Source: Gigaspora rosea (lineage: Eukaryota > Glomeromycota > Glomeromycetes > Diversisporales > Gigasporaceae). From it: 64,000 bases of DNA. Below the pieces are notes generated by a model. It did not search any database. It was given only the letters and a program-made list of their open reading frames with translations, and was not told the origin of the DNA. The DNA is taken from assembly GCA_003550325.1 (NCBI GenBank), contig QKWP01000832.1:133540-197539 (forward strand), read 5' to 3'. This document shows, piece by piece, positions 43,751-54,611 of the stretch (positions are counted from its first letter, which is position 1; each line of letters begins with the position of its first letter). Both the position numbers and the translations under genes were made by a program.

Positions 43751-45140
43751 AAGTTTACTTAGTGTATGAAGTTAGAATTAATTAATAAAATTTTATGAAT
43801 TATAAAATTTTATAGAATTTTATTAATAAAATTTTATAAAATCTTATAATATACAAATTTTTATTAATTAATTCTAACTTTATACACTAAGTAAATATAT
43901 TTAGCAACTAAAAATGCATCAAATTAGCAGAGTTTACTTAAAATTTGAAAAATAGATGCATAATTTTGGATTTTTGATCAAAAAAGTTAAATTTAAGCAT
44001 CTTTGCTCTATATTTCAAGCAAAATAAAAACAATTCTGCTGATTTAATGTATTTTTAGTTTCTAAATAAGTTTACTTAGTACATAGAATTAGAATTAATT
44101 AGTAAAATTTAGTGAATCATAAAATTTTATAGAATTTTATTCATAAAATTCTATAAAACTTATGATTCACAAACTTTTACTGATTAATTCTAGCTTAATG
44201 CACTAAGTAAACTTGTACAGCACCTAAAAGTACATCAAATCGGCTGAGTTATTTTTATTTTATTTGAAATTTGAAGTATAGATGCATAATTTTGAATTTT
44301 TGATCAAAAAAATTAAATTTAAGCATCATTTCTCCAAATTTCAAATAAAATAAAAACAATTAATGTATTTTTAGGTTTTAAATAAGTTTATTTAATGTAT
44401 GAAATTATTTGTGAATCATAAAATTTTTAGAATTTTATTAATAAAATTCTATAAAATCTTATGATTCACAAACTATTACTGATTAATTCTAACTTAATGC
44501 AATAAATAAACTTGTACAGCATCTAAAAATATATCAAATCGGCAGAGTTATTTTTATTTTATTTAAAATTTGGAGAATAGATACATAATTTTGGATTTTT
44601 GATTAAAAAAATTCAAATTTAAGCATCTTTTTTCCAAATTTTAAGTAAAATAAAAACAATACTGCCAATTTGATATATTTTTAGGATCTAAACAAGTTTA
44701 ACTAGTGCAATAAGTTAAAATTAATTCGTAAAATATTGTGGATCATAAGATTTTATAGAATTTTATTAATAAAATCTATATAATCTTATTATTCATAAAA
44801 TTTTACTAATTAATTCTAACTTAATTCACTAGATAAACTTATTTAGAGCCTAAAAATACATTAAATTGGTAGTATTGTTTTTATTTTATTTAAAATTGGA
44901 AAAAAGATACTTAAATTTGACTTTTTTGATTAAAAATCTAAAATAATGCATCTATTCTCCAAATTTCAAGAAAAATAAAATAATTCTACTGATTTAATGT
45001 ATTTTTAAGTGCTAAACTCGTTTACTTAGTGGATAAAGTCATAATAAATTAATAAAAATTTATGTATTGTTATAAAATTTTATTAATAAAATTTTATAAA
45101 ATCTTATGATTCATAAAATTTTACTAATTAATTCTAACTA
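43751..45140. repeat. Alternating-orientation satellite (dihedral array)
   Basis: The motif AAGTTTACTTAGTGYATGAA starts near 43751, 44068, 44384, 44694 and 45018, giving a 310-324 bp period. Each period holds two different palindromes. One is centred on TAGAATTTTATTAATAAAAT. The other is centred on TTTTTGATCAAAAAA and is flanked by CTAAAAATACATCAAAT and its complement. An array with two palindrome centres per period is the same as one half-unit of about 158 bp repeated in strictly alternating orientation. About nine half-units are present. There is no coding sequence. Confidence 0.85.
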
Positions 45141-45148
45141 ACTTATAG

Positions 45149-46017
45149 GCTCCGTCGACGAAGTAACCTGTGGCAAAACAGTGGGGAACAACAAAAAAAA
45201 TGAGTTTTATCTTGTATATACTCTCTTTAAAATTTGGTATGAGTGTCGTCACACTACCTTTTGGACTTTCGAAATTTCGCCAAAAAGTGGGAAATCCAGC
45301 TTACCCTCTCTAAAAGATCGGCTGTGTTTACTCCTTCCTAATTGGGATTGCACCTACCTATTTGGAATTGACGTCATGAGTGCATTCCGGTACTGCTTAC
45401 GAAATAAACAATGACTGACGTGTTAGAGATCGGGAGGATTCTGTGAAGAAATTTCTTTCTAGAAGATTCTATTAGGCGTCTACTTTTCTTTTTTTATATA
45501 CATATAGTACTATGATAGAGCATTTCTTTATGCAGTACTATATAATTTTTACAGTCTAGCACAGGCAATAATAGTGCCATTATATTTCTTTCTTTTTGCC
45601 CTTTTCTTTTTTTTTCATGTTTTTCTTTTGTATGTTTTTTGGTTTCTGTTTAGGTGTAGAAGTTACTCCCCCATTTTATTCACCCTTTTATATTTTCTAT
45701 ATTGTGTCTATTTTTTTTTTTATTAGTAGAATCCTTCTGCTTGAGAAGCTAGGAGAAGAAGGTTTAAAAAGAAGGCAATCATGATGCGCTGGGTGTAGAT
45801 TCCTTTCAGTAATTTATTAGCTGGGTCATACAGATTAGTTAGTAATGAGATAAATTCTACTATAGCAGATCGAACATAGGTACTCCTGGAGTAACCGGGT
45901 TAGCCAATATTTGTAATATAGGATAAAAGCTGTAATTAAGCAGTTAATAGCATCTAATAAAAATATTGGCATGATTGCCGAATTAAAAAAAAAATAAAAA
46001 AAATAAATAAATAAATT
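45149..46017 (+). mobile_element. 5'-truncated LINE copy, 3' end with A-rich tail
   Basis: It shares with 57713-58361 an ordered series of words: TTTCTTTCTAGAA..TTCTATTAGGCG, the GCACAGGC..TAATAGTG segment, CCCCCATTTTATT, TAGAATCCTTCTGCTTGAGA, and the terminal GCATGATTGCCGAAT just before the poly-A. That common 3' end with variable 5' truncation is the mark of target-primed LINE insertion. A frame ending RYCLRNKQ at 45414 may be the C-terminus of ORF2. The tail is (AAATAA)n with one N at 46018. Confidence 0.7.
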
Positions 46018-46018
46018 N

Positions 46019-46475
46019 TATGGGCTGATTTATGGAATTGGCAATAACTTTGATATACTAATCTATTTTTGAATAATTTTATTATCAAAATGTTTGTCTC
46101 GATAAGACGGTTCTAATGTATCCAAAATCATCAAAATCCAATTACAGGATCCCAAGATATTTAAGCTTTGTATAATTTTACTATTAGCTTTTACTATGTA
46201 GACAATCAACGTATGGATTGGTTTTACTATGTAGACAATCAACGTATGGATTGGTTTTCATATATGAAAACCAATCCATACGTTGATTGTCTACATAGTA
46301 AAAGTTAATATAAAATTATACAAAATCTTAATTATCTTGGAATCCTGTGATTGAATTTTGATGATTTTGGATTCATTAGAACTGTCTCATCGAGACCAAC
46401 ATTTTGGTAATAAAATTATTCAAAAATAAATTAGTATATCAAAAGTTATTGGCAATTCCATAAATCAGCCCATAT
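46019..46475. mobile_element. Palindromic element with asymmetric 33-bp duplication
   Basis: The outermost words ATGGGCTGATTTATGGAATT and its complement AATTCCATAAATCAGCCCAT bound a nearly continuous palindrome centred at about 46263 (TTTTCATATATGAAAA). The left arm carries two tandem copies of a 33-bp segment (46189-46221 and 46222-46254) where the right arm has one. A diverged relative is at 61733-62058. Confidence 0.85.
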
Positions 46476-46719
46476 GTGATCTTTCTGTATGGGTTCATTT
46501 TAGTAACATAAAAGTGAAATTTGAATCTAAGTGTTATATATATATATATTGTTTAACTCCCCTTATAATTTGCTCAATCGAGAAGGAGGTGTTATATTAA
46601 ACATAAATTTAAATTAGAGTAACCTTATAGATAAATTTTATAACTGTAAATAGTATTATCAAATAACACATGATCGACATTATGCAAAAATCATATAATC
46701 AATGATCATAGTGAAGCAT

Positions 46720-46880
46720 AATTGTCCGGAGCGTAGCAGAGAACTCTCTGTTTTTACGACAATCAGTGATAAATTAGTGTCACATGATCTTGTCTGTCTG
46801 TGCCTTCTGCGTTTATAATTGGCTAAATGTGCTGCATGATCTATGTTATACTACGATCTCTTTTTTCAATTAATTACTAA
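46720..46880 (-). repeat. Fragment related to the MITE at 52350-52871
   Basis: The text ATAATTGTCCGGAGCGTAGC, the run to CATGATCTTGTCTGTCTG, and TTATAATTGGCTAAAT resemble, in reverse, the interior of 52350-52871. Its own ends are not visible. Confidence 0.45.
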
Positions 46881-47263
46881 ACGTCGCTATACTTTGTTCC
46901 TATTTTTTTTTGCACAATACTAGTTTTTTTTTTATTTTATTATTCTTTCAGGTTTACTTTTACTGATCAATACAAGTCTTTAACCACAAACGTTCTACTT
47001 TTAACAGAGTTATAAGTGCTTCTCTGCTTTCTCAGTATCATAGAAGTAAGCCTAATCAATTATATAAAGAAAATTATCAATATCTGTTGAAAAATTGATA
47101 TTAATAGTAGCTCCGGACTTACAATGCTGCGCATTTCCTAGTTAAGGTTAGAGTTAGTGTAAGGCTAGAGTTTAAAGTAAAATTATGATTTTATTAAATT
47201 TAGCAAGGAATTTTTTTTGTTAGAACCGGAAAGATAGTTTCCTATGTAAAATTTTGAGCTACA

Positions 47264-47660
47264 GTGCGCGACACCTAAAGACTAAAATAATTTTAAAAAT
47301 TAATAGCTCTTGATACATAAAAGATATGAAAAAAAGAAAGCCGCTAAATTGTAGCCAAGTTAATTTGTTACAACTTAGCGGTTTAATTTTTAAAAATAAA
47401 ATAATTATTATATATTTTTGATTTATATTACTTTAAAAATGCTTAATTTTTATATGATACGTTAAAAAATTAATGAAAATGGGACAAGTCACATGTTTTG
47501 GTCTCTTGCTATTGGCTAATTTGTTATTTTAATTTAAAAAAATTTTTTAAAAAAAATATTTTGACCAATCAAAATACAAGAATTCAAATAATAGTAAATT
47601 TCAATATAAAATTTTTTAAAATAGGACAAGTTATGTGTTTTAGTTTTTAGATGTTGTGAA
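47264..47660. mobile_element. Imperfect TIR element
   Basis: CGACACCTAAAGACTAAAA near the left is matched in reverse by TTTTAGTTTTTAGATGTTGTG near the right. An internal hairpin, CCGCTAAATTGTAGC against TTGTTACAACTTAGCGG, lies at 47342-47382. The ends are diverged and no target duplication was confirmed. Confidence 0.4.
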
Positions 47661-48633
47661 CTATAGAAGCAATTTTTGGCAAAATAAATGTTTGTTTTGA
47701 TTCTTTCCAAATATGTAATATTATATCTGATTTTCGAATTTGATTGGCCTAATTAGATGTGGTTACTATAACAGTCAAGGGACATGTTCACATATAATGG
47801 CTTAGAATGTAGTTACTTATAAATCAAATAAGTTGACTAACCCAATTTTATATATAAAATTATGCAAAAAAATCATTTAAATTAAATTTATTTAAAAGCA
47901 TACATATAAAGGACTTTTTAAATTTTAAATATATATTCTTTGGCATTTAATATTCTTTTGTTTAAAGTTTTAGTTCTTAATTTTAAACAGGGGGATGAAA
48001 ATCTTCCACTAAAGTTGACCAATTCTTTACTATGTTCTTTAAATCAAATGAGTGACTCACCCTATAATAATATGATTGGTTAAAGTAATTCATTAAAAAT
48101 ATGAAAGATGATATTAAATAAAGGCTTCTTGTGCCCTAATTGAAAGTTGAAGAGGAGATTCTCCTGATTTTAATGGTAGTTAAATCATTAAAATTGGCTT
48201 GGTGGAACCCAAGATACTTGGGGTCAAAAAAGAGAACATAAGGATCTGCAAACTTACTATTACACAAAGTAGTATACTTTGTGTAATAGTGAATTTGCAG
48301 ATCCTTATATTCTCTTCTTTGACCCCAAGTATCTTGGGTTTCACCAAGCCAATTTTAATGATTTAACTACCATTAGAATCAGGAGAATTTCCTCTTCAAC
48401 TTTCAATTAGGGCACAAGAAGCCTTTATTTAATATCATCTTTCATATTTTTAAAGAATTATTTTAACCAATCATATTATTATATAGGGTGAGTTACTCAT
48501 TTGACTTAAAGAACATAGTAAAGAATTGGTCAACTTTAGTCATCCCCCTGCTTAAAATTAAGAACTAAAACTTTAAACAAAAGAGTATTAAATACCAAAA
48601 AATATATATTTAAAATTTAAAGAGTCCTTTAGG

Positions 48634-48840
48634 CTATATAAATTTACTCATAACATGAGACAAAAAAAAAGACCTGGCCAGCTGAACTTTTATTTAAAAA
48701 TTTTATATATAAAATTTTATAAAATTTTTAAAAAAATTTTTTTGAAATCCCACCCGACTATTAAAAAATATAAATAATTTTTTTCAGAAAATTTCCAAAA
48801 TATGACCCGGCCGAGTTATGAGAACCAAAAAATTAACTTT
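48634..48840. mobile_element. Small insertion in the right palindrome arm
   Basis: This block has no counterpart in the left arm. It is bounded by CTCATAACATGAGAC and GAGTTATGAGAACC (inverted CTCATAAC) and holds AT-rich sequence plus GACCTGG/GACCCGG words. The exact ends are uncertain. Confidence 0.5.
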
Positions 48841-48913
48841 ATATGGCCTTATGTATGCTTTTAAATAAATTTAATTTAAATGATTTTTTTGCATAATTTT
48901 ACATATAAAATTG

Positions 48914-51225
48914 GGGTTTTTCTATTCATCTCTGGCCAGAGATATATAACATATATATCTCTGGCCTTTTAGCCAATCAAATAACGAGAAAATCATATGA
49001 TTAAACTTCATGTGTTAATCCCGATCGCCGGTCCAAGGTCAAATGCCATGCCATACCATTACCGGATCCGGATAGATAAGTATTGGCACGATCATTTTTG
49101 ATAATCAGTCTGTTTTTTTTTCTTTCGCGTTCGCTTTCACGTTCGCTTTCACTTTCTTTGCTTATAATTTTTTTTTTTTTATTTAGATTGCCGGCTTTCG
49201 TCATTTTGTACAATTGTTGGTATCGCCTTGGTGTCGTTGTTGGTGTCGCTATTGGTGTCGTCGTTACTGGTCTTTACTGATTCTTTTTTTTCTTGGAGCA
49301 TGTTCCCGGGGTTTTGCATCGCCATTTTTGGTGAATCTTTAGCTTTTTTTTTCTGCGTTTTGTAATTTATCTTCTTTACTAACCTTTTCTTCTTTTCTTT
49401 TATGCGTTCTTGGAGTACGTTCCTGGGGCTTTGCATCGTTCTGGTGAGTCTCCGGTTTCCTTTCCTTGCGTTATGTGATTTCCTTGAACTTCCTGAGGTC
49501 TTTCTTTTTCTTCGACTTTTGGAAAACGTTCTTTGGGTCTTGCGTCGTTTATAGAGAGTCTTCGGTTTCCTTATTTGCGTTTTGTGGTTTTTCTTCGATA
49601 TTTTTCCTGGGGTCTTGTGTCGTTTCTGGTGAGTACCTAGCTTCCCTTTTTTGCGTTTGTAGTTTTCTTCGACTTTCTTGGAGCATATCCCTTCGTTACT
49701 TGTGAATTTCTGGCTTCCCTTTTTGTATTTTGTAGTTTTCTTTGTGTTCTCGGGCGTCTTTTCTAGGGAGTTTCCGGTTTCCTTATTTGCGTTTTGTAGC
49801 GGCACGTTCCTGGTCTGGCGTTGGTTCTGGTAAGTCTCTGGCTTACGTTTTTTGTTTTTTGAGTTTTTTTTTTTGATGCACGTTTTTCCTGGGGTCTTGT
49901 ATCGTTTTTGTAGTTTTTCGTTGCATTCCTGGAGCATGTTCCTGAGGTCTTTGTGTCGTTTCTAATGAGTCTCCGGTTTCTTATTTGCGTTTTGTAGTTT
50001 TTTCTTTCGATATTCTTGAAGTATGTTCCTGGGTCTTGTGTCGTTTTTGTGAGTCTCTGGCTTCCCTTTTTTTGTGGTTTGTATATTATTCGGCATTATT
50101 GGTGCACATTCCTCGGATCTTGCGTCGTTTCTGGTGAGTTTCTGGTTTCTTTTTTTGTGTTTGTAGGTTTTTGTGTATTTCTTTATTAACCTATTCTTAT
50201 CAGGTATGATTTCGCCGTTGGAGTCGTCGATCTTGGGGTTATTAGAATCGACGTTGGAATCGGTATGTTTGTTATTTTTTATTTTTTTTTTGTATATTTA
50301 CTGGTTTTTTTCCTTATATATTCATTAATTTTTCTTCTTCCAAGTGTGAATTTCGCCGTTGGAGTCGTCGATTCTGGAATCTTTATAGTTTCTTAGGGTC
50401 GTCGTTGGAATTGGGGTACATTTGTTACTTTTTTTTTTTTTTTGTATATTACCGGAGGGTTTTTTTTTCTTCCATATTCATTAACTTTCTTCAATTTCGC
50501 CGTTGGAGTCGTCGATTCTGGAGTCTTTAGAGTTATTATAATCGTCGTTGGAATTCGGGTATGCTTTTTATTTGTTTTTTTTTTTTTGTATCTTACCGGG
50601 GTTTTTTTCCTTCTATATTCATTGACTTTACTTCTTCCAGGTGTGAATTTCGCCGTTGGAGTCGTCGATTCTGGAGTCTTTAGAGTTGTCATTAACGGAG
50701 TTTTAGATTTTGCGTTGCTTATTACTAACTTTCACTCTTCCAGGTTTGATTTCGTCGAACCGTTTTGTTGGATTAGTTTGGGTTTTGCAATAGTTGCACG
50801 ATTTTGTAGTTCGTTTCTTACGAGTTTGTAGTTCGTTTCTTTGTACCTGTTTTTTTTTTTTTTTTTTTAAATCATTATAAGTAACGAAAATATGATGTAA
50901 ATATAATAAAATAAACTCAAAAGAATTAAATAATCGATGATTTTGGGGCATCATTGGCGAAGGGTTGCCGTGTAATAATGCCTAAAGAAAATTTTTCGTA
51001 TAAAAAAAACTTCAAATATTTTTCTTGTAATTGAATTTGATTGGTCGGTCCATGGCGAAAATGTCAAGCTCGTAAAGTGAGGTCAGATATCGGGTTGCAC
51101 GAGCCCTTCCGACTAGTCGGCGATACAAAAAAAATGGGTCACGTGACCTTCGCTTATTTTAATTGGCTAATAGGCCAGAGATATATAGTTTATATATCTC
51201 TGGCCAGAGATGAATAGAAAAACCC
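48914..51225. mobile_element. MULE-like non-autonomous element, 2.3 kb
   Basis: Long terminal inverted repeats of about 65 bp (starting GGGTTTTTCTATTCATCTCT at 48914; the complement ends at 51225) are flanked by an exact 9-bp repeat, ATAAAATTG, at 48905-48913 and 51226-51234. The uninterrupted left arm of the surrounding palindrome shows the empty site. Nine bases plus long TIRs point to the Mutator group. No transposase was found. The interior (about 49080-50870) is a T/G-rich degenerate repeat region. Long lysine-rich frames on the minus strand (49937-49179) arise from the repeat and are not supported as genes. Confidence 0.88.
50200..50740 (+). repeat. About 160-190 bp imperfect tandem repeat, four units
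   Basis: Each unit has a T-rich tract, TATATTCATT, CTTCTTCCAG or CTTC, then TTTCGCCGTTGGAGTCGTCG and ATTCTGGAGTCTTTAGAGTT. It is internal to the MULE-like element. Confidence 0.8.
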
Positions 51226-51499
51226 ATAAAATTGGGTGAGTCAACTCATTTGATCTATAAGTAATTGCATTTAATTGGACATGTTCCTTGACTGATAATA
51301 ATGGTTACAAATTAATTAACTCTATATATAATTCTTTAAAATTTAAATAAACTATATATAAAATTTATTGTGATCACAAATTTTTAATAATAATAAAATA
51401 AACATAGTACAAAACAAAAATATTAATAAACATGAAGAATTCTGTAATAAAGAGAATAGTCAAAACACAATTACCATATGTTCAAAATCATCTGATTAG

Positions 51500-51595
51500 A
51501 GTTCGGGGTACGGGTAAAAAATTAGGCATGCCTTGGTGGGCATGCCTTGTGCTGAGACATGCCCTCAGGGCATGTCATGTAACAGCCAGCCAATA
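51500..51595 (+). repeat. Terminus-like fragment of the 12959 hAT family
   Basis: GTTCGGGGTACGGGTAAAAA, then TTAGGCATGCC, then repeated GGCATGCC/GGGCATG words match the left end of the element at 12959. Only one end is recognisable. Confidence 0.5.
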
Positions 51596-52349
51596 ATATG
51601 CTGATTTGCAAAAAAATTTTTTCAATAAGCGAAATACTAAAATGCATATATATATCAATATAAAATATAATTTATTAAAATTTTAAGCAACAATTTAATA
51701 TCTTTTTTTCAAAATACTTATATTTTATAAAATAGAACAATGCTATTTCTATAATGCTATTTTATAAAATTTTAAAATCTTTTATTAAAAACTTTTTTAT
51801 ATTTTAATTATCATATAACTTCAAATATAAAATTAGTATATTTGATTAATCAGTTTTATACATAAAGGTAAAGAGAGAAGTTAAAAATTTATTAAAATTC
51901 GCAATAGTAAACCTTTATTAAAAAATATTACAAATTGTATATAAACTTTAATATAAGTTGATTTATCACTTTATCACTACTGATAAATTACTTTCCTTCA
52001 CCTTATCCCTTACTTTGTAAAGGTTCGCAGGCAAATTTGCCTGTATAATTACTATAAATATACCTTTGATCTAGTTTTTTAATCATTTAAGATATTTAAA
52101 TAAAATTTGGAATTATAATATTTAAGAACAAGGATTATATTTTTGAATTATTTAAACTTATATTATAAGACAAAAAGTTTATGTTGCTTATAAGCTGAAA
52201 ATATTAAATTTTAAAGAAATTTTTTAACCAAAAAAATATTTTACAATATCTTGGCGAATTCTTTAAATATTGGTTTTAAAAATATAGTTTCTTATACAAC
52301 TTTGTAGTTTATATAAAGGATGACAACTTTCATTATTTGATTTTAATTA

Positions 52350-52871
52350 CCAATCCAGATAAGATCGGCACTATAGCTATACTAGGCAATGTGTGTCCAA
52401 AGTGTAAAAGATCAATCAAATGGTCGTGATTTGCAGCCAATTAGAAAACCGGAAACGAACAGACAGAATTCATGTGACCTTGTGTATCAAATACTGATAT
52501 AAAAACAAAGTGTTCTCCGCTTCGCTCCAGACAATTATTACCATATTTGGAATTAGGGATAAACAAATATATAAACAATATATTAGTAAATCTGTTTTAG
52601 GCCTCATAAAAGGTTTTTTTTGTACTAAGTAAATATTATTTTTTGATATAAGTAAAGTTGTAGAGCAGGTTCTTGTGCATCTACTTATAAAATTTCATTA
52701 AAATCGGACCAGTAGATAAGAAGATATGAGTAAAAACGTCTTTAAAATTCTTTAAATCATATAAAAATTTTATATATACAGGCCTGATCCAGATTTTGTA
52801 CTATCTTGTTTATATATTTGTTTTGCCCCAATTCTAAATATAAAAATATTGCCGATCTTATCTGAATTGGC
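52350..52871. mobile_element. MITE inserted in the left palindrome arm
   Basis: Terminal inverted repeats CCAATCCAGATAAGATCGGC at 52350 and the complement of GCCGATCTTATCTGAATTGG ending at 52870 have one mismatch in 21 bases. AATTA lies directly outside both ends (52345-52349 and 52872-52876). The right palindrome arm (54121-54180) lacks this block, which confirms the insertion. Confidence 0.8.
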
Positions 52872-52958
52872 AATTAAATGATTTACTTGTAAAAATTAGA
52901 ACTTGTATTAGAAGTGAAAATTTTTTTATAGATAGAAACATATAAAATTTGAGAAAAC

Positions 52959-53664
52959 GACCTGTGGGTCGATAGCATAGTGGTTACGCTCCCAGGTCCC
53001 CAAACGCAAGGTCGCTGGTTCAAGCCCCACTAGGAATATTAATTCTACACGAAGTCACGAGACGGCCAGGCTGAGCCAGGATGCTAGGACCATGTGCAGG
53101 TACATAACCACATTAGGAAGCTCTATTAAAAAATATGACATACGAAAATAGGACACCTAGTGAAGATTCGGACAAGAAAGGAAATAGTGAATACTACCGG
53201 TGAAATTCCGGTGGAACAAATGAATACTTCTGGTGGAATTCCGGTTGAACAAAGGATACTACCGGTAAAATTCTGGTTGCAAGGTATAACACAGTGCTGT
53301 GACACCAAAATCAGGAAAAAGTCCCATGAGGAAAACCTGACCTGATTCAAACTCAAAAGGGAGTACTTGGGGTAGACGAAAAATGGACCTATACAAGCAT
53401 ATCGGCGGAGTAAACTAACTCCTTAAAGTTGATCTAAGAAGCCTTCGGGTGGGGCACACTGAATGACGGTCCAGCTGGAGTCGGCCAGGAAAGCCGGATG
53501 AAGGGGGAGTAGGTTAGATAGACTTCGTAGGACAGAAATAAATATAGAAATTAGGATATGTAATGAAAATGTAGGGGCCCGTTGGGTCTCTATGACCAAT
53601 GACCTTAATAAAAGAGCGCCAACAGCGCCCTTGGGTATACCATCAAGGAAATTTAAAAAAAAAA
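52959..53664 (+). mobile_element. tRNA-derived SINE, about 700 bp
   Basis: The RNA polymerase III promoter is clear: A box TAGCATAGTGG (52973-52983) and B box GGTTCAAGCCC (53017-53027), 33 bp apart, in a tRNA-like head. The body includes three tandem 29-33 bp units (53191-53284). The 3' end is an A tract (53655-53668). An exact 15-bp target duplication, AAAATTTGAGAAAAC, lies at 52944-52958 and 53665-53679. The opposite palindrome arm holds the empty site (about 54060-54100). Confidence 0.92.
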
Positions 53665-53803
53665 AAAATTTGAGAAAACCTAAAGAAAAAATTCTATAGT
53701 AAAAGTTCCAAAACAAAAACTTTAAACTTTTATTACACCAAAGTTTTTTAATAATTTTAAAAAAATTTTATAATAAAGTTGATAAAACAGAACTAATATT
53801 ATA

Positions 53804-53880
53804 NNNNNNNNNNNNNNNNNNNNNNNNNNNNNNNNNNNNNNNNNNNNNNNNNNNNNNNNNNNNNNNNNNNNNNNNNNNNN
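53804..53880. other. Assembly gap (77 N)
   Basis: The gap lies at the symmetry centre of the 52016-54475 palindrome, where sequencing or assembly across a hairpin would fail. Its true length is unknown. Confidence 0.95.
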
Positions 53881-54489
53881 CTGCGTATTTTAAAATTTTT
53901 AATAAAATTTTAAATATTGATTTTAGCCATATCTTTTCTAAGTAAAAAATATTCTTTAAGTTTTGTTTTAGTAACTTTGTTATAAAATTTTTTTAAAATC
54001 ATTAGAAAACTTTAATATAATAAATGTTTAAAGTTCTTGTATTGGCATTTTTACTATTAAAATTTTTCTTTAGATTTTTTCAAATTTTATATGTTCCCGT
54101 CTATAAAAAAAATCTTTACTTCTAATACAAGTCTTAATTTTTACAAGTAAATCATTAAAGTTGCAATAATGAAAGTTGTCATCCTTTATATAAACTACAA
54201 TATTGTCTTAAGAACTATAGTTCTAAAACTAAAACTAAATAAGATCGCAGAAAAATTGTAATAAAATTTTTTAAAAAAATTTTTTCTTAAAATTATCTAT
54301 TTTCAGCTTATATGTAACTATAATTTATTTTCTTATAATATAAAAACTAATTTTGCAAAAAAGTAATCCTTATTTTCAAATATAATTGTACAAACTTTTA
54401 TTTAATTATTTTAGTATTTTAAAAAAGTAAATCAGAGCTAAAAAACTGCAAAAACGCAGGCAAATTTGCCTGTGTTCTACTACAATCTA

Positions 54490-54600
54490 AGGAATATTTT
54501 TTACTTAGAAAGTGTACGGCTAAAATTAATATTTAAGATTTTATTTAAAAAATTTAAAATTTTAAAATTTTCGCATGCAAATATGCCTGCATAACAAATT
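54490..54600 (-). repeat. Partial TGCAGGCAWATTTG family copy
   Basis: In reverse it reads like the left end of the 42600 element: TGTTATGCAGGCATATTTGC, then an A/T run, then TTTCTAAGTAAAAAATATTC. Confidence 0.6.
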
Positions 54601-54611
54601 AAAAGATAGCA

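Larger units (their letters stand above)
47757..51310. mobile_element. Long-arm foldback element carrying two insertions
   Basis: The core (47915-48627) is a near-perfect palindrome of about 710 bp centred at 48270 (CACAAAGTAGTATACTTTGTG). The arms continue outward: the left text from GTCAAGGGACATGTT (47780) through TAAGTTGACTAACCC and AAAAGCATACATATAAAGG is found in reverse on the right. There it is interrupted first by a unit at about 48634-48840 and then by the MULE at 48914-51225, and it resumes at 51226-51310 (AGTCAACTCATTTGATCTAT ... TGACTGATAATAATGGTTAC). No reading frame was found. Confidence 0.82.
52016..54475. repeat. Head-to-head pair of TGCAGGCAAATTTG MITEs with a central assembly gap
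   Basis: The right arm (53881-54475) is a copy of the 42600-43195 unit in the plus direction. The left arm is the same unit reversed, running from GCAGGCAAATTTGCCTG at about 52026 to 53803. The left arm also contains a 521-bp MITE (52350-52871) and a SINE (52959-53664). Without these the arms are of similar length (about 550-600 bp). The 77 N (53804-53880) fall exactly at the centre. Confidence 0.82.

Noticed and set aside
49179-49937. 252-codon minus-strand Lys/Arg/Asn-rich frame
   Set aside because: Product of the repeated filler of the MULE-like element; residue pattern follows the DNA repeat and no domain is visible.
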